From CAWCDJ01 sp963796485 (GTDB lineage: Bacteria; Acidobacteriota; Terriglobia; Bryobacterales; Bryobacteraceae), in contig CAWCLV010000012.1 in the NCBI GenBank assembly GCA_963796485.1, positions 1-64,000 of the forward strand: a stretch of 64,000 nt of DNA, read 5' to 3'. Below the pieces are notes generated by a model. The model made no database searches. It worked only from the letters and a program-made list of their open reading frames with translations, and was not told the origin of the DNA. Positions 25,138-33,176 of this stretch are shown one piece after another. Both the position numbers and the translations under genes were made by a program. Position 1 is the first letter of the stretch, and each line of letters opens with the position of its first letter.

Positions 25138-26133
25138 TTAGCGGCCGGTCATTTTCTCGAGGTGTTCGGGGTATCGAGCACCCTGCACCGTGATGCGGGA
25201 AGCGGCGCTATCGATCTCACGAAGATCGTCCGGCGTAAGCTGAATTGCCGCCGACCCGATATTCTCCTCCAGGCGCGCCGGTTTAGTGGTGCCCGGAATG
25301 GGTACGATCCACGGCTTCTGCGCCAGCAGCCAGGCGAGCGCAATCTGGGCAGGTGTCGCCCGCTTCCGTTCTCCGATCTTAGTAATCAGGTCAACCAGCG
25401 CCTGGTTCGCTTTCCGGGCCTCGGGCGTAAAACGAGGGAGTGTGTTGCGGAAATCGGAATTGTCGAACGCCGTCGTTTCGTCGATCTTCCCGGTGAGAAA
25501 TCCCTTGCCTAATGGGCTGTACGGAACGAAGCCGATTCCGAGCTCTTCCAGCGCCGGCAGCACTTCTCTCTCGGGGCCTCTGGTCCACAGCGAATACTCG
25601 CTCTGCACCGCCGTCACCGGCTGCACCGCGTGGGCGCGGCGGATGGTCTGCGCGGCCGCTTCGGAAAGGCCGAAGTGCTTCACCTTACCTTCGCGAATCA
25701 GGTCTTTCACGGCTCCCGCCACTTCTTCGATGGGGACCTCGGGGTCGACGCGGTGCTGGTAGAACAAATCGATGGCATCCATTTTCAGTCGCTTCAGCGA
25801 GCCTTCGGCGGTCTGCTTGATATGCTCCGGACGGCTGTTCAGGCCCACCCAACCCGGCTTCCCATCGGGACGGAGTTCAAAGCCGAACTTCGTCGCGATC
25901 ACAACTTCCTCGCGCAGCGGAGATAGGGCTTCGCCCACGAGTTCCTCGTTGGTGAACGGGCCGTAAACCTCAGCGGTGTCGAAAAACGTGATGCCGCGCT
26001 CCACGGCTGACCGGAGGAGAGCGATCATCTCCTTTTTGTCCGCTGGCGGACCGTAAGAAAAACTCATTCCCATGCAGCCCAGCCCGAGAGCCGAGACTTG
26101 CAGGTTGCTCTTTCCGAGTTTGCGCTTGTGCAT
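25138..26133 (-). CDS. Aldo/keto reductase
   Basis: This 331-residue TIM-barrel NADPH-dependent carbonyl reductase has the catalytic tetrad visible: Asp in FFDTAEVYG, Tyr in the same motif, Lys in VIATKFGF and His in FYQHRVD. The NADP-binding end reads IPIPGTTKPARLEENIGSA. It begins MHKRKLGKSNLQVSALGLGC, close to the YghZ/IolS-type group with the GMGMSFSYGPPADKKEM insertion common in soil bacteria. It is convergent with the efflux operon (9 bp gap). The physiological substrate is unknown. Confidence 0.93.
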   Translation of the reverse strand: MHKRKLGKSNLQVSALGLGCMGMSFSYGPPADKKEMIALLRSAVERGITFFDTAEVYGPFTNEELVGEALSPLREEVVIATKFGFELRPDGKPGWVGLNSRPEHIKQTAEGSLKRLKMDAIDLFYQHRVDPEVPIEEVAGAVKDLIREGKVKHFGLSEAAAQTIRRAHAVQPVTAVQSEYSLWTRGPEREVLPALEELGIGFVPYSPLGKGFLTGKIDETTAFDNSDFRNTLPRFTPEARKANQALVDLITKIGERKRATPAQIALAWLLAQKPWIVPIPGTTKPARLEENIGSAAIQLTPDDLREIDSAASRITVQGARYPEHLEKMTGR

Positions 26134-26625
26134 CGTGTCTCCTTCGGAACCGTTTCCTTCCTCTTCAGGTTAGGGTGGATCGCCGCAGAAGAGGTATCCC
26201 GATCCTTCCGATTTCTTGCCTAATCCTCTCGCGTCTTTGCAGAAACGTGCATCGGTCCACGCAGGCGAAGCTACCCTGGAACAGAGGAGAGCGAAAATGG
26301 ACGCATCTGGAACCATGAGAAACAGCCAGTGGGGCGCCGCTCCTCAACCGGCGCGGCCGCCACAACGGACCGCGTATGGCCAGGAGCCTCATCGCAATCT
26401 GGTTGAAGCGATCTTCGGCCGCGCGGTACGGATCCTCGGTGCCGATTAGTTCCCGGAGATCACGGCGCGTCAACACATGCCCGAGGGCGGATCACCACGG
26501 CTCGTAATGGGGAGGCGACATCCGGATTCCGGGTGGCTTCGATCCACCATTTACGTTTTGGAGCGATCGGGCGGCAGGCGGGGACCGGGGAAGGCGCGCG
26601 GTACCCGCATTCTGTTTGATCTTCG
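26134..26625. other. Intergenic stretch, mostly without recognisable genes
   Basis: About 490 bp between two minus-strand genes. It includes a small plus-strand frame listed separately (26297-26449) and a minus-strand frame (26165-26476) with no domain I recognise. No terminator hairpin or repeat stands out. It must contain the promoter of the aldo/keto reductase near 26134-26200. Confidence 0.45.
26297..26449 (+). CDS. Possible small protein (50 residues)
   Basis: The frame begins MDASGTMRNSQWGAAPQPAR and ends VEAIFGRAVRILGAD. A strong GAGGAGA ribosome-binding site lies 6 nt before the ATG, which is the main support. It has no signal peptide, no cysteines and no family I can name. It is isolated on the plus strand between minus-strand genes, so it could equally be chance. 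Confidence 0.25.
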   Translation: MDASGTMRNSQWGAAPQPARPPQRTAYGQEPHRNLVEAIFGRAVRILGAD

Positions 26626-27717
26626 CTAGCGGACTACGCGGGCGCCCTTGCCCTTCATGACGGACTCCACTTCTTTGAGGGACGCCATGCTCGTGTCGCC
26701 CGGCGTAGTCATGGCGAGAGCGCCGTGTGCCGCCCCGTAATCGACGATCTCCTGCCGCGGTTTGCCCGCCAGGAATCCGTAAACCAAACCCGAGGCAAAG
26801 CTATCGCCGCCCCCTACGCGATCGTAGATCTCGAGATTTTCGCGGAGCCGGGACTCATAAAACTCGCCGCCGGTCCAGAGAATTGCACCCCAGTCGTTGA
26901 TCGAGGCAGACTTCGCATTCCGCAAAGTGGTGGCAACCGCTTTGAAGTTCGGGTACATCCGGATGACTTCAGTGATCATCTTCTCAAAATTCGCCGGATC
27001 GAGTTTCGAAATGTGCTCGTCGAGCCCCGGAACTTCAAACCCGAGGGCCGCCGTGAAGTCTTCCTCATTGCCGATCATAACGTCGACGAGCGACGCGATC
27101 TTGCGATTCACTTCGATGGCCCGCACAGTGCCGCCCTGCGACTTCCAGAGTGATGGCCGAAAATTGAGATCGTAGGAAATGATGGTTCCAGCGGCTCGCG
27201 CAGCCTCCATCGCCTCGATCACGATCTCGGACGTGGTGGCCGACAGCGCCGCAAAAATCCCTCCGCAGTGGAACCACCGCACGCCTTCCACTTCGAACAA
27301 CTGCTTCCAGTCGATGTCGCCCGGCTTCAACTGCGAGGCCGCCGAGTACGCCCGGTCCGAGGCCCCCACGGCGGCACGCACGCCGAATCCTCTCTCGGTG
27401 AAATTCAAGCCGATGCGGCTCGCGCGGCCAATTCCGTCGAAGGGTACCCATTTCACATGCGACAGATCGACCCCGCCATGAAGCATCAGATCCTCGAGCA
27501 GGCGTCCGATCTCGTTGTCGACGATGGCTGTGACGACGGTCGTCCGCAGGCCGAAACAGCGGCGCAGACCCCGTACCACGTTGTACTCGCCGCCGCCCTC
27601 CCATACTTTGAACGAACGCGTGGTGCGTATGCGCCCCTCGCCCGGATCGAGCCGCAGCATCACTTCTCCGAGGGCAGCTGCGTCCCACCTGCAATGCTCG
27701 CGAGGTTTGATGTTCAT
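26626..27717 (-). CDS. kdgK: PfkB-family sugar kinase, probable 2-keto-3-deoxygluconate kinase
   Basis: The protein has 363 residues. The ribokinase/PfkB fold is shown by LRLDPGEGRIRTTRSFKVWE then GGGEYNVVRGL near the start and the phosphate-binding catalytic signature DRVGGGDSFASGLVYGFLAG with Asp as base near residue 310. It overlaps the aldolase gene by 4 bp (ATGA). KDG kinase followed by KDPG aldolase is the lower part of the uronate/Entner-Doudoroff route, and the pairing supports the assignment. Other PfkB substrates cannot be excluded. The longer N-terminal EHCRWDAAALGEV entry is usual for this acidobacterial subgroup as far as I recall. Confidence 0.82.
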   Translation of the reverse strand: MNIKPREHCRWDAAALGEVMLRLDPGEGRIRTTRSFKVWEGGGEYNVVRGLRRCFGLRTTVVTAIVDNEIGRLLEDLMLHGGVDLSHVKWVPFDGIGRASRIGLNFTERGFGVRAAVGASDRAYSAASQLKPGDIDWKQLFEVEGVRWFHCGGIFAALSATTSEIVIEAMEAARAAGTIISYDLNFRPSLWKSQGGTVRAIEVNRKIASLVDVMIGNEEDFTAALGFEVPGLDEHISKLDPANFEKMITEVIRMYPNFKAVATTLRNAKSASINDWGAILWTGGEFYESRLRENLEIYDRVGGGDSFASGLVYGFLAGKPRQEIVDYGAAHGALAMTTPGDTSMASLKEVESVMKGKGARVVR

Positions 27718-28394
27718 GCCCTGCCTCCACGGATGTTGCAGATCAATTCGAGAGTGCGCTTCACTTTAAGAGTGATGCCGGCGTAATCGCCTGCTTTGAG
27801 CAGTTCCTTCGTAATCAGATTCGAGCCCATACCTACGCAGGCGACGCCCGCGTCGAACCACGCCTTCAGCGACGTTTCGGTGGACTCCACGCCGCCGGTG
27901 GGCATGATCGACACCCACGGGCACGGACCTTTGACGGACTTCACGAACTTCGGTCCGCCCACCTCTCCGCCCGGGAACACCTTCACGATTTCACAGCCGA
28001 GTTCTTCAGCCTGCGATATTTCGCTCGCGCTCCCGCATCCCGGCGAGTAGGGAATTTTGCGGCGGTTGCATGCGCGCGCGACATCCGGATTCAGTACGGG
28101 GCCCACGACGAAACTCGCGCCACAGTTGATGTAGAGCGATGCCGTTCCGGGATCGACGACGGATCCGACGCCGAGGATCATCCCGGGTATTTCCTTCCCG
28201 CAGTACTTGTCCAGTTCGGTGAACACCTCCCAGGCGTGATCACCGCGGTTCGTGAATTCGAGAAAAGGGCAGCCGCCCTCGAACACCGCCGACGCGACCT
28301 TCTTCGCCACCTCCAGGTCGGCATGGTAGAACACCGGTACCATGCCGGTCTGCATCATCCTGCTGAGGACTTCGAGTCTTGCGAAACGTGCCAT
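27714..28394 (-). CDS. eda: 2-dehydro-3-deoxyphosphogluconate (KDPG) aldolase family
   Basis: This 226-residue class I aldolase of the KDPG/KHG family cleaves KDPG to pyruvate and glyceraldehyde 3-phosphate. Key segments are MVPVFYHADLEVAKKVASAV, FLEFTNRGD (catalytic Glu in place of the usual ITLRT stretch), VVGPVLNPDVARACN, the Schiff-base lysine in CEIVKVFPGGEVGG and the phosphate site MPTGGVE. It is the first gene of the two-gene operon with the kinase, with a GGAAAG site before the ATG. A 13-bp palindrome 58 bp upstream may control it. Confidence 0.88.
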   Translation of the reverse strand: MARFARLEVLSRMMQTGMVPVFYHADLEVAKKVASAVFEGGCPFLEFTNRGDHAWEVFTELDKYCGKEIPGMILGVGSVVDPGTASLYINCGASFVVGPVLNPDVARACNRRKIPYSPGCGSASEISQAEELGCEIVKVFPGGEVGGPKFVKSVKGPCPWVSIMPTGGVESTETSLKAWFDAGVACVGMGSNLITKELLKAGDYAGITLKVKRTLELICNIRGGRA

Positions 28395-28451
28395 GTGTTG
28401 TTCTTTCCTGGTTGATTAGAAGCACTCACGGTATCAGCATTCCCGGTCTAG

Positions 28452-28464
28452 GTGCAACTTGCAC
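28452..28464. promoter_or_regulatory. 13-bp palindrome upstream of the eda-kdgK operon
   Basis: GTGCAACTTGCAC is symmetric about its central C/G. Read on the minus strand its TTGCAC half can act as a -35 with a weak -10 (GATACC) about 17 nt on, so a bound regulator would block the eda promoter. Which regulator binds is unknown; no GntR or LacI gene is adjacent. Confidence 0.4.
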
Positions 28465-28484
28465 TGATTCAGAGCCGGTTCACT

Positions 28485-28892
28485 CTAAAGTGAAACCTGG
28501 ATGCCGCCGCTCCAGCATTTGCCGGCCGCAACTGCCTTGACAGCGCCGGCAAGATCGAACCCAGCTGCATTCTTCAGGAGGAACCGATCGACTCCAGCTT
28601 CGAAGGCTCGCCTGACGCAACTCGCCTCATCGCTCATGCTCAACATCAGGATTGCGGGCTGCGGCGTCTGGCGCGAGATGAGCTTCGTCGCCTGTATGCC
28701 ATCCATTACGGGCATAGCGAGATCGATCACCACCACCTGGGGCGCCAGTTCTCGTGCCAGCTTCACCGCTTCCTCGCCGTTGGCGGCCGTACCCACGACC
28801 ACGAGTTCCGGGTCGTCTTCGAGTGCGCGGCACAAGCACTTCCTCAGGAGGGGATGGTCATCCACCAGCAGTACCGAAATCGGGCGGCTCAT
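28485..28892 (-). CDS. Receiver-only response regulator (NarL-type receiver lacking its HTH)
   Basis: The protein has 135 residues. The receiver domain is complete: VLLVDDHPLLRK with the acidic pair, phospho-acceptor Asp in VVVIDLAMPVMDG, the conserved Ser in ILMLSMSDEAS and Lys in FLLKNAAG. It ends at GGIQVSL just where NarL/FixJ-type regulators continue into a LuxR helix-turn-helix, so the output domain is absent. An inverted repeat (28479-28494) covers the stop codon. I chose ATG 28892; another lies at 28916. No kinase is adjacent. It could act as a stand-alone switch or be a truncated remnant. Confidence 0.8.
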   Translation of the reverse strand: MSRPISVLLVDDHPLLRKCLCRALEDDPELVVVGTAANGEEAVKLARELAPQVVVIDLAMPVMDGIQATKLISRQTPQPAILMLSMSDEASCVRRAFEAGVDRFLLKNAAGFDLAGAVKAVAAGKCWSGGIQVSL

Positions 28893-29046
28893 GGCGTAGG
28901 GATCTACTAAATGCAAGATGCATCTATTTTGGACCGGCTGTCAAGAAATCTTTTCCCGCCTGCGGATAGATTGCTTTTGCATCTATATGCCTGCTAGTTG
29001 GTTTATATTATTCATAATTTTCAGGCCTGATGCTACCGTTTCTCAC

Positions 29047-29532
29047 GTGACTACTTTAGATGCGCTGGAGGCCGTCGCCAGCGCGGCAACAATCCGGAAA
29101 ACCGCGCTGAACGCGCCGGATATCCTGAACGAAGCTTATTGCTACGAAAAGCCGAGTTCGTTTTCGCGCGCCTTGCGCATTGATATCGGCGCGGTCGCGA
29201 TCCTGCTGATCTCCGGCACCGCCAGCGTGGACGAAAACGGAGCGTCTATCCATGCCGGCGACTTTCGCGCCCAGTGCCGGCGAACGTTTCAGAACATCAC
29301 CCGGCTGCTCGAATCGGCCGGGGCGACCTGGAAGGATATCGTCCGCACCACCTGCTACTTGCGCGATATCGAGCGGGATTACGAGGCATTCAATGAAGAG
29401 CGGACGGCGTTCTACGTCCGCCAGGAGCTGGACCCGTTGCCCGCATCGACGGGAATTCAGGCCATACTCTGCCGGCCCGAGTTGCTGGTGGAGATCGAGG
29501 CGATCGCTATGTTCCGGAACCCGCAGGTCTAG
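29047..29532 (+). CDS. RidA-like (YjgF/chorismatase-fold) protein
   Basis: The protein has 161 residues. The RidA-type fold is recognisable from FSRALRIDIGAVAILLISGT, CRRTFQNITRLLESAGATWK, DIVRTTCYLRDI and IQAILCRPELLVEIEAIAMF. Family members are trimeric enamine/imine deaminases or related hydrolases. The arginine normally near the C-terminus for carboxylate binding may be in CRPELL. The N-terminal 45 residues are an extension not found in short RidA proteins, closer to FkbO/Hyg5-like members. The GTG at 29047 is preferred to the ATG at 28918, since the sequence before it looks non-coding and promoter-like. It is divergent from the receiver gene. Confidence 0.72.
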   Translation: MTTLDALEAVASAATIRKTALNAPDILNEAYCYEKPSSFSRALRIDIGAVAILLISGTASVDENGASIHAGDFRAQCRRTFQNITRLLESAGATWKDIVRTTCYLRDIERDYEAFNEERTAFYVRQELDPLPASTGIQAILCRPELLVEIEAIAMFRNPQV

Positions 29533-29565
29533 GGAGAGTCAGCCACTCCGGAGGCTCTAAAAGGA

Positions 29566-31506
29566 ATGAGCAGGAAGGCAAGGCCGCAAGCGGTGATGGG
29601 TTGCGCACTGGCATGCCTCGCCGCATCGGTGACAGGCGCCGGCGGGGGAACCGAAGCGCAATCCCCGGCGCGGATTTCTGCGGCGCGCGCGGGCGCAAGC
29701 GATATCTCGCGCTATTCCCCCGGCTATGGCGGGATCGTATTTACGGAGATCCCGGCACCTCGCGTGGCGGAGGCGCGGGCAGCCTCCGGATTGACGCCTG
29801 CTCCCTTAGGGGAAGGAGGCCGCCTTGTGCTGTTGAACAAGGACGGCTCGACCCGGATCCTCACGCCCGATTTCGAGAGCGCGGCCGACCCGGCAGTCTC
29901 GTTCGACGGCAAGCGCATCCTCTTCGCTGCCAGAAGAACGACGGCCGATCACTGGGACATCTTTGAGATGGCGGCCGGCGGAACCGGCGTCCACCAGGTC
30001 ACCCGCAACGCCGGTAATTGCCGGACGCCAACCTACCAATCGGCTTTGTTCTACCTCAATGACGACCGCCCTTCCTACCAGGTCACCTTCGCCAGCGACC
30101 TCGCCGGAGAGATCGACGAATCCGGCCCGGGGATCAAGATGGATCTCTACTCGGCACGGTTCGACGGCTCGGGCCTGCGACGCCTGACCTACTGCCTGTC
30201 GGCCAGCTACGATCCGTTCCAGATGCAGGATGGCCGCATTCTCTTTTCCAGCCGTCAGCGCAGGCAAGCGGCGGAAACCGCGCCCCTCGATCTGTTCGCG
30301 GTCCATCTCGACGGAACCGACTACGCCGGGTTTTCCGGAACCCAGGGCAGGCGCATCAAGCGCATGGCCTGCGTGACAGCCAAAGGCGAGGTCGTATTTG
30401 TGGAATCGGACCGCCCCGCATGGGATGGTGCGGGGAACATCGCCGCGATCAGCATGCGGCGGAACCTGCACTCCTACAGGGCGATCACCACCCCGGCGAG
30501 CGGCTACTTCCTCAGCCCTTCGCCGCTGCCGGACGGCTCGATTCTGGTGTCACGGCGCGCAACCGCCGGCGGAACCCACTCGATCTATCGCCTTGATCCG
30601 AAGACGGGTGCGCGGGTGCGCGTTTATGGGAGGCCGGGGTATCACAGCATGCAAGCGGTCGCACTCGCACGGCGTGCGGAGCCGGATGGCCACTCGTCGG
30701 TGGTGGAGGACAATCAGCACTGGTCGAAGCTCTACTGCCTGAGCGTTTACGAAAACGATCTGAAACGGGAATGGATGCCGGAAGGTACGGCCCGCCGCAT
30801 CCGCGTTATAGAAGCCGTTCCCGGAAAGCCGAAAGGAACGATCGCGAAACGTCTGCTGGGCGATCTGGAACTGGACGAAGACGGGTCATTTCATCTGATG
30901 GTCCCGCCCAACACGCCAATTCAGCTACAGATCGAAGACAGCGATGGCGCGGCGCTTCGCACCAGCGCGTGGATCTGGGCGAAGAACAAGGAGAACCGCG
31001 GCTGCATCGGCTGCCACGAGGACAGTGAGCGTACACCGGAGAATGTCTTCCCCCTGGCGCTCAGTCATCCGGCGGCGGACCTCATGCTGCCGCCGGACCG
31101 GCGCCGGACCGTTGATTTCCGCCGTGATGTGGTTCCGATTCTCACAGCCAAATGCTCCGGTGCCGCATGCCACGGCAGCTCGATGCAGCCGGCCTTCGTT
31201 GCCACGGATCCCGGGCGTTCCTATGAAGCTTTGGCCAATCCGGCGCGCGGGGCCCGCTACGTCGATCCAGGCCGCGCGCGGACCAGCCGACTGGTCTGGG
31301 CGATTTTGGGCCGGAACATTTCGCGTCCCTGGGATCGCGTCGGTTCGGCGCCGGCGATCCGCCCGATGCCCCCGCGGGGATCGCCTCCCCTCACCGGACT
31401 GGAGCGACGGGCCATTATCGAGTGGATCGATCTCGGGGCGCAATTCGATGCGCTGCGTCCCGGCGGCATGGCCCCGGGCACCAGCGCATCCGGAGGACGA
31501 CGATGA
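29566..31506 (+). CDS. Exported HzsA-middle-domain-like protein with two Cys-His heme-type motifs
   Basis: The protein has 646 residues, with a signal peptide at about 1-28. The bulk is a beta-propeller-like domain with repeated D-G-S/T blades (FDGKRILFAARRTTADHWDI, MQDGRILFSSRQ, LPDGSILVSRR), as in the middle domain of hydrazine synthase alpha and its many relatives outside anammox bacteria. Near the end are CIGCH (480-484) and KCSGAACH (Cys530, Cys535, His536, a CX4CH form); the second belongs to a planctomycete-type cytochrome-c-like module (DVVPILTAKC). AAAGGA precedes the ATG. It opens a six-gene operon and its stop overlaps the next ATG. It is not a hydrazine synthase by itself. An electron-transfer or substrate-binding role in the periplasm is inferred. 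Confidence 0.72.
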   Translation: MSRKARPQAVMGCALACLAASVTGAGGGTEAQSPARISAARAGASDISRYSPGYGGIVFTEIPAPRVAEARAASGLTPAPLGEGGRLVLLNKDGSTRILTPDFESAADPAVSFDGKRILFAARRTTADHWDIFEMAAGGTGVHQVTRNAGNCRTPTYQSALFYLNDDRPSYQVTFASDLAGEIDESGPGIKMDLYSARFDGSGLRRLTYCLSASYDPFQMQDGRILFSSRQRRQAAETAPLDLFAVHLDGTDYAGFSGTQGRRIKRMACVTAKGEVVFVESDRPAWDGAGNIAAISMRRNLHSYRAITTPASGYFLSPSPLPDGSILVSRRATAGGTHSIYRLDPKTGARVRVYGRPGYHSMQAVALARRAEPDGHSSVVEDNQHWSKLYCLSVYENDLKREWMPEGTARRIRVIEAVPGKPKGTIAKRLLGDLELDEDGSFHLMVPPNTPIQLQIEDSDGAALRTSAWIWAKNKENRGCIGCHEDSERTPENVFPLALSHPAADLMLPPDRRRTVDFRRDVVPILTAKCSGAACHGSSMQPAFVATDPGRSYEALANPARGARYVDPGRARTSRLVWAILGRNISRPWDRVGSAPAIRPMPPRGSPPLTGLERRAIIEWIDLGAQFDALRPGGMAPGTSASGGRR

Positions 31507-33176
31507 GAGCTTGGATGACCGTTGCCGCTGCCGCCGTTGTGACCGTCTTCGCGGCCGCCGCGGGGACGCCGCAGAGCCCGGACCTTCCGCTGTTCACCGA
31601 TATTACGAAGCAGGCCGGGATCACCTTCAAGCACAGTTACGGCGACCATCATCTGGACAATATCGTCGAAGGCACCGGAGGAGGCGTTTGCGTATTCGAT
31701 TACAACGGCGATGGCTTGATGGACCTCTATTTCGTTACCGGAACGTGGACCAACAACATTTCGAGCAACGAAGGGCGCGATCTGCGCGGTAAGTTATCGA
31801 ACAAGCTATACCGCAACAACGGCAACGGCTCGTTTACCGACGTGACCGACCAGGCCGGCGTCGGAGGAAACGGCATTTTCAGCTCGGGCTGCTCCGCGGC
31901 CGACTACGATAATGACGGCCATGTGGACCTCTACGTCCTGAACTACGGCCGCAACATTCTCTATCACAACAACGGCGACGGAACCTTCACCGACATATCC
32001 AAAACATCGGGTCTCGACGACCCGCGCTGGAGCCTCTCCGCGGTGTGGTTCGACTATAACCACGACGGTTGCCTCGATGTTTTCGTGGCGAACTACATAC
32101 TCTATGACGACGGCAAGTTCCGCGATTTCTATCCGGCCGCGGGCTATCCCGGTCCCTTGAGCTACAGCCCCGAGCCCAGCGCCCTATACCGCAATAACTG
32201 CAACGGCACGTTCACCGACGTCACGAAGGAGGCGGGCGTCTTCAAGGAAGGCCGCGCCATGAGCGCCACCGCCTCCGATTTCCGCAACGCGGGACTGCTC
32301 GACATCTTCGAGACGAACGATGCGATGGAGAATAACTACTTCGAGAATACGGGGAAGAACACGTTTGCCGAAAAGGCCCTGGAGCACGCGGTTGCCTATA
32401 GCGAAAACGGACAGGGTGTTTCGTCCATGGGGCCGGTGGTGGGGGACTTCAATCGCGACGGCCTGCTCGACATCTTCATCCCCAACCTGAATTACTGCAT
32501 CCTGTACGTTCAGAAGGTCGTCAACGGCGAGCACGAGTTCGTCGATCAGACGGCGATCGCCGGACTCTCGCAAGCGATGGGGCAATACACGGGATGGGGG
32601 GCGGTCGCCTTCGACTACGATAACGACGGCTGGCTCGACCTCTTCACGACGCACGGGGACGCGCATCACGAGTACGTCCAGGAGAACACGCTGATGCGAA
32701 ATAAGGGGAACGCCAAATTCGAGGATGTTTCGGACCGGTCGGGCCCGCACTTCAAGGAAAAGTACGTGGGGCGCGGCTCCACCTGGGCGGATTTCGATAA
32801 CGACGGCGACATCGACCTGGTCATCTCGAATCTCAATGACCGCCCGGTGCTGCTGCGCAACGACGGGGGTAACACGGCGAACAACTGGCTCACCATCGAT
32901 GCGAGGCTCAAATTCCCAACCGGCACGCGGGATGCGATCGGGTCGCGCGTCACGGTCACCGTAGGATCGTTGACGGAGGTGGAGGATCTGATTGCATCCC
33001 GAGGCTACATGTCGCAGGGCGATCCGCGCCTGCACTTCGGGCTCGGGAAGGCTGAGTATGCCGATTCGGTCGAGATCCGCTGGCCCGACGGGAAAACGGA
33101 AAAGCTCGAACACGTCAAAGCGAATCAGTTCCTCAAGCTGCTTCACGGCGCCGTGGTCAGCGGAGGCAAGCAATGA
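31503..33176 (+). CDS. CRTAC1-family protein (FG-GAP/VCBS propeller plus ASPIC/UnbV domain)
   Basis: The protein has 557 residues, with a signal peptide at 1-22. Six or more calcium-loop blades of the form D-x-N/D-x-D-G are visible: DYNGDGLMDLYF, DYDNDGHVDLYV, DYNHDGCLDVFV, DFNRDGLLDIFI, DYDNDGWLDLFT and DFDNDGDIDLVI. This is an integrin-alpha-like propeller. The C-terminal 120 residues match ASPIC/UnbV (AIGSRVTVTVGS ... LHFGLGKAEYADSVEIRWPD). Such proteins are extracytoplasmic and of unknown biochemistry, often binding partners or carbohydrates. It is overlapped by 4 bp at both ends (ATGA with each neighbour), so translation is coupled within the operon. Confidence 0.9.
   Translation: MRAWMTVAAAAVVTVFAAAAGTPQSPDLPLFTDITKQAGITFKHSYGDHHLDNIVEGTGGGVCVFDYNGDGLMDLYFVTGTWTNNISSNEGRDLRGKLSNKLYRNNGNGSFTDVTDQAGVGGNGIFSSGCSAADYDNDGHVDLYVLNYGRNILYHNNGDGTFTDISKTSGLDDPRWSLSAVWFDYNHDGCLDVFVANYILYDDGKFRDFYPAAGYPGPLSYSPEPSALYRNNCNGTFTDVTKEAGVFKEGRAMSATASDFRNAGLLDIFETNDAMENNYFENTGKNTFAEKALEHAVAYSENGQGVSSMGPVVGDFNRDGLLDIFIPNLNYCILYVQKVVNGEHEFVDQTAIAGLSQAMGQYTGWGAVAFDYDNDGWLDLFTTHGDAHHEYVQENTLMRNKGNAKFEDVSDRSGPHFKEKYVGRGSTWADFDNDGDIDLVISNLNDRPVLLRNDGGNTANNWLTIDARLKFPTGTRDAIGSRVTVTVGSLTEVEDLIASRGYMSQGDPRLHFGLGKAEYADSVEIRWPDGKTEKLEHVKANQFLKLLHGAVVSGGKQ

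Noticed and set aside
28918..29046. Upstream ATG extension of the RidA-like gene
   Set aside because: The added 43 residues are Phe/Ile/Cys-rich and unlike the family; the DNA is AT-rich and fits the divergent promoter region.
29566..31506. Reading the HzsA-like gene as evidence of anammox metabolism
   Set aside because: Only the middle-domain similarity is present; the hydrazine synthase beta and gamma subunits and hydrazine dehydrogenase are absent. The domain is widespread in other phyla.
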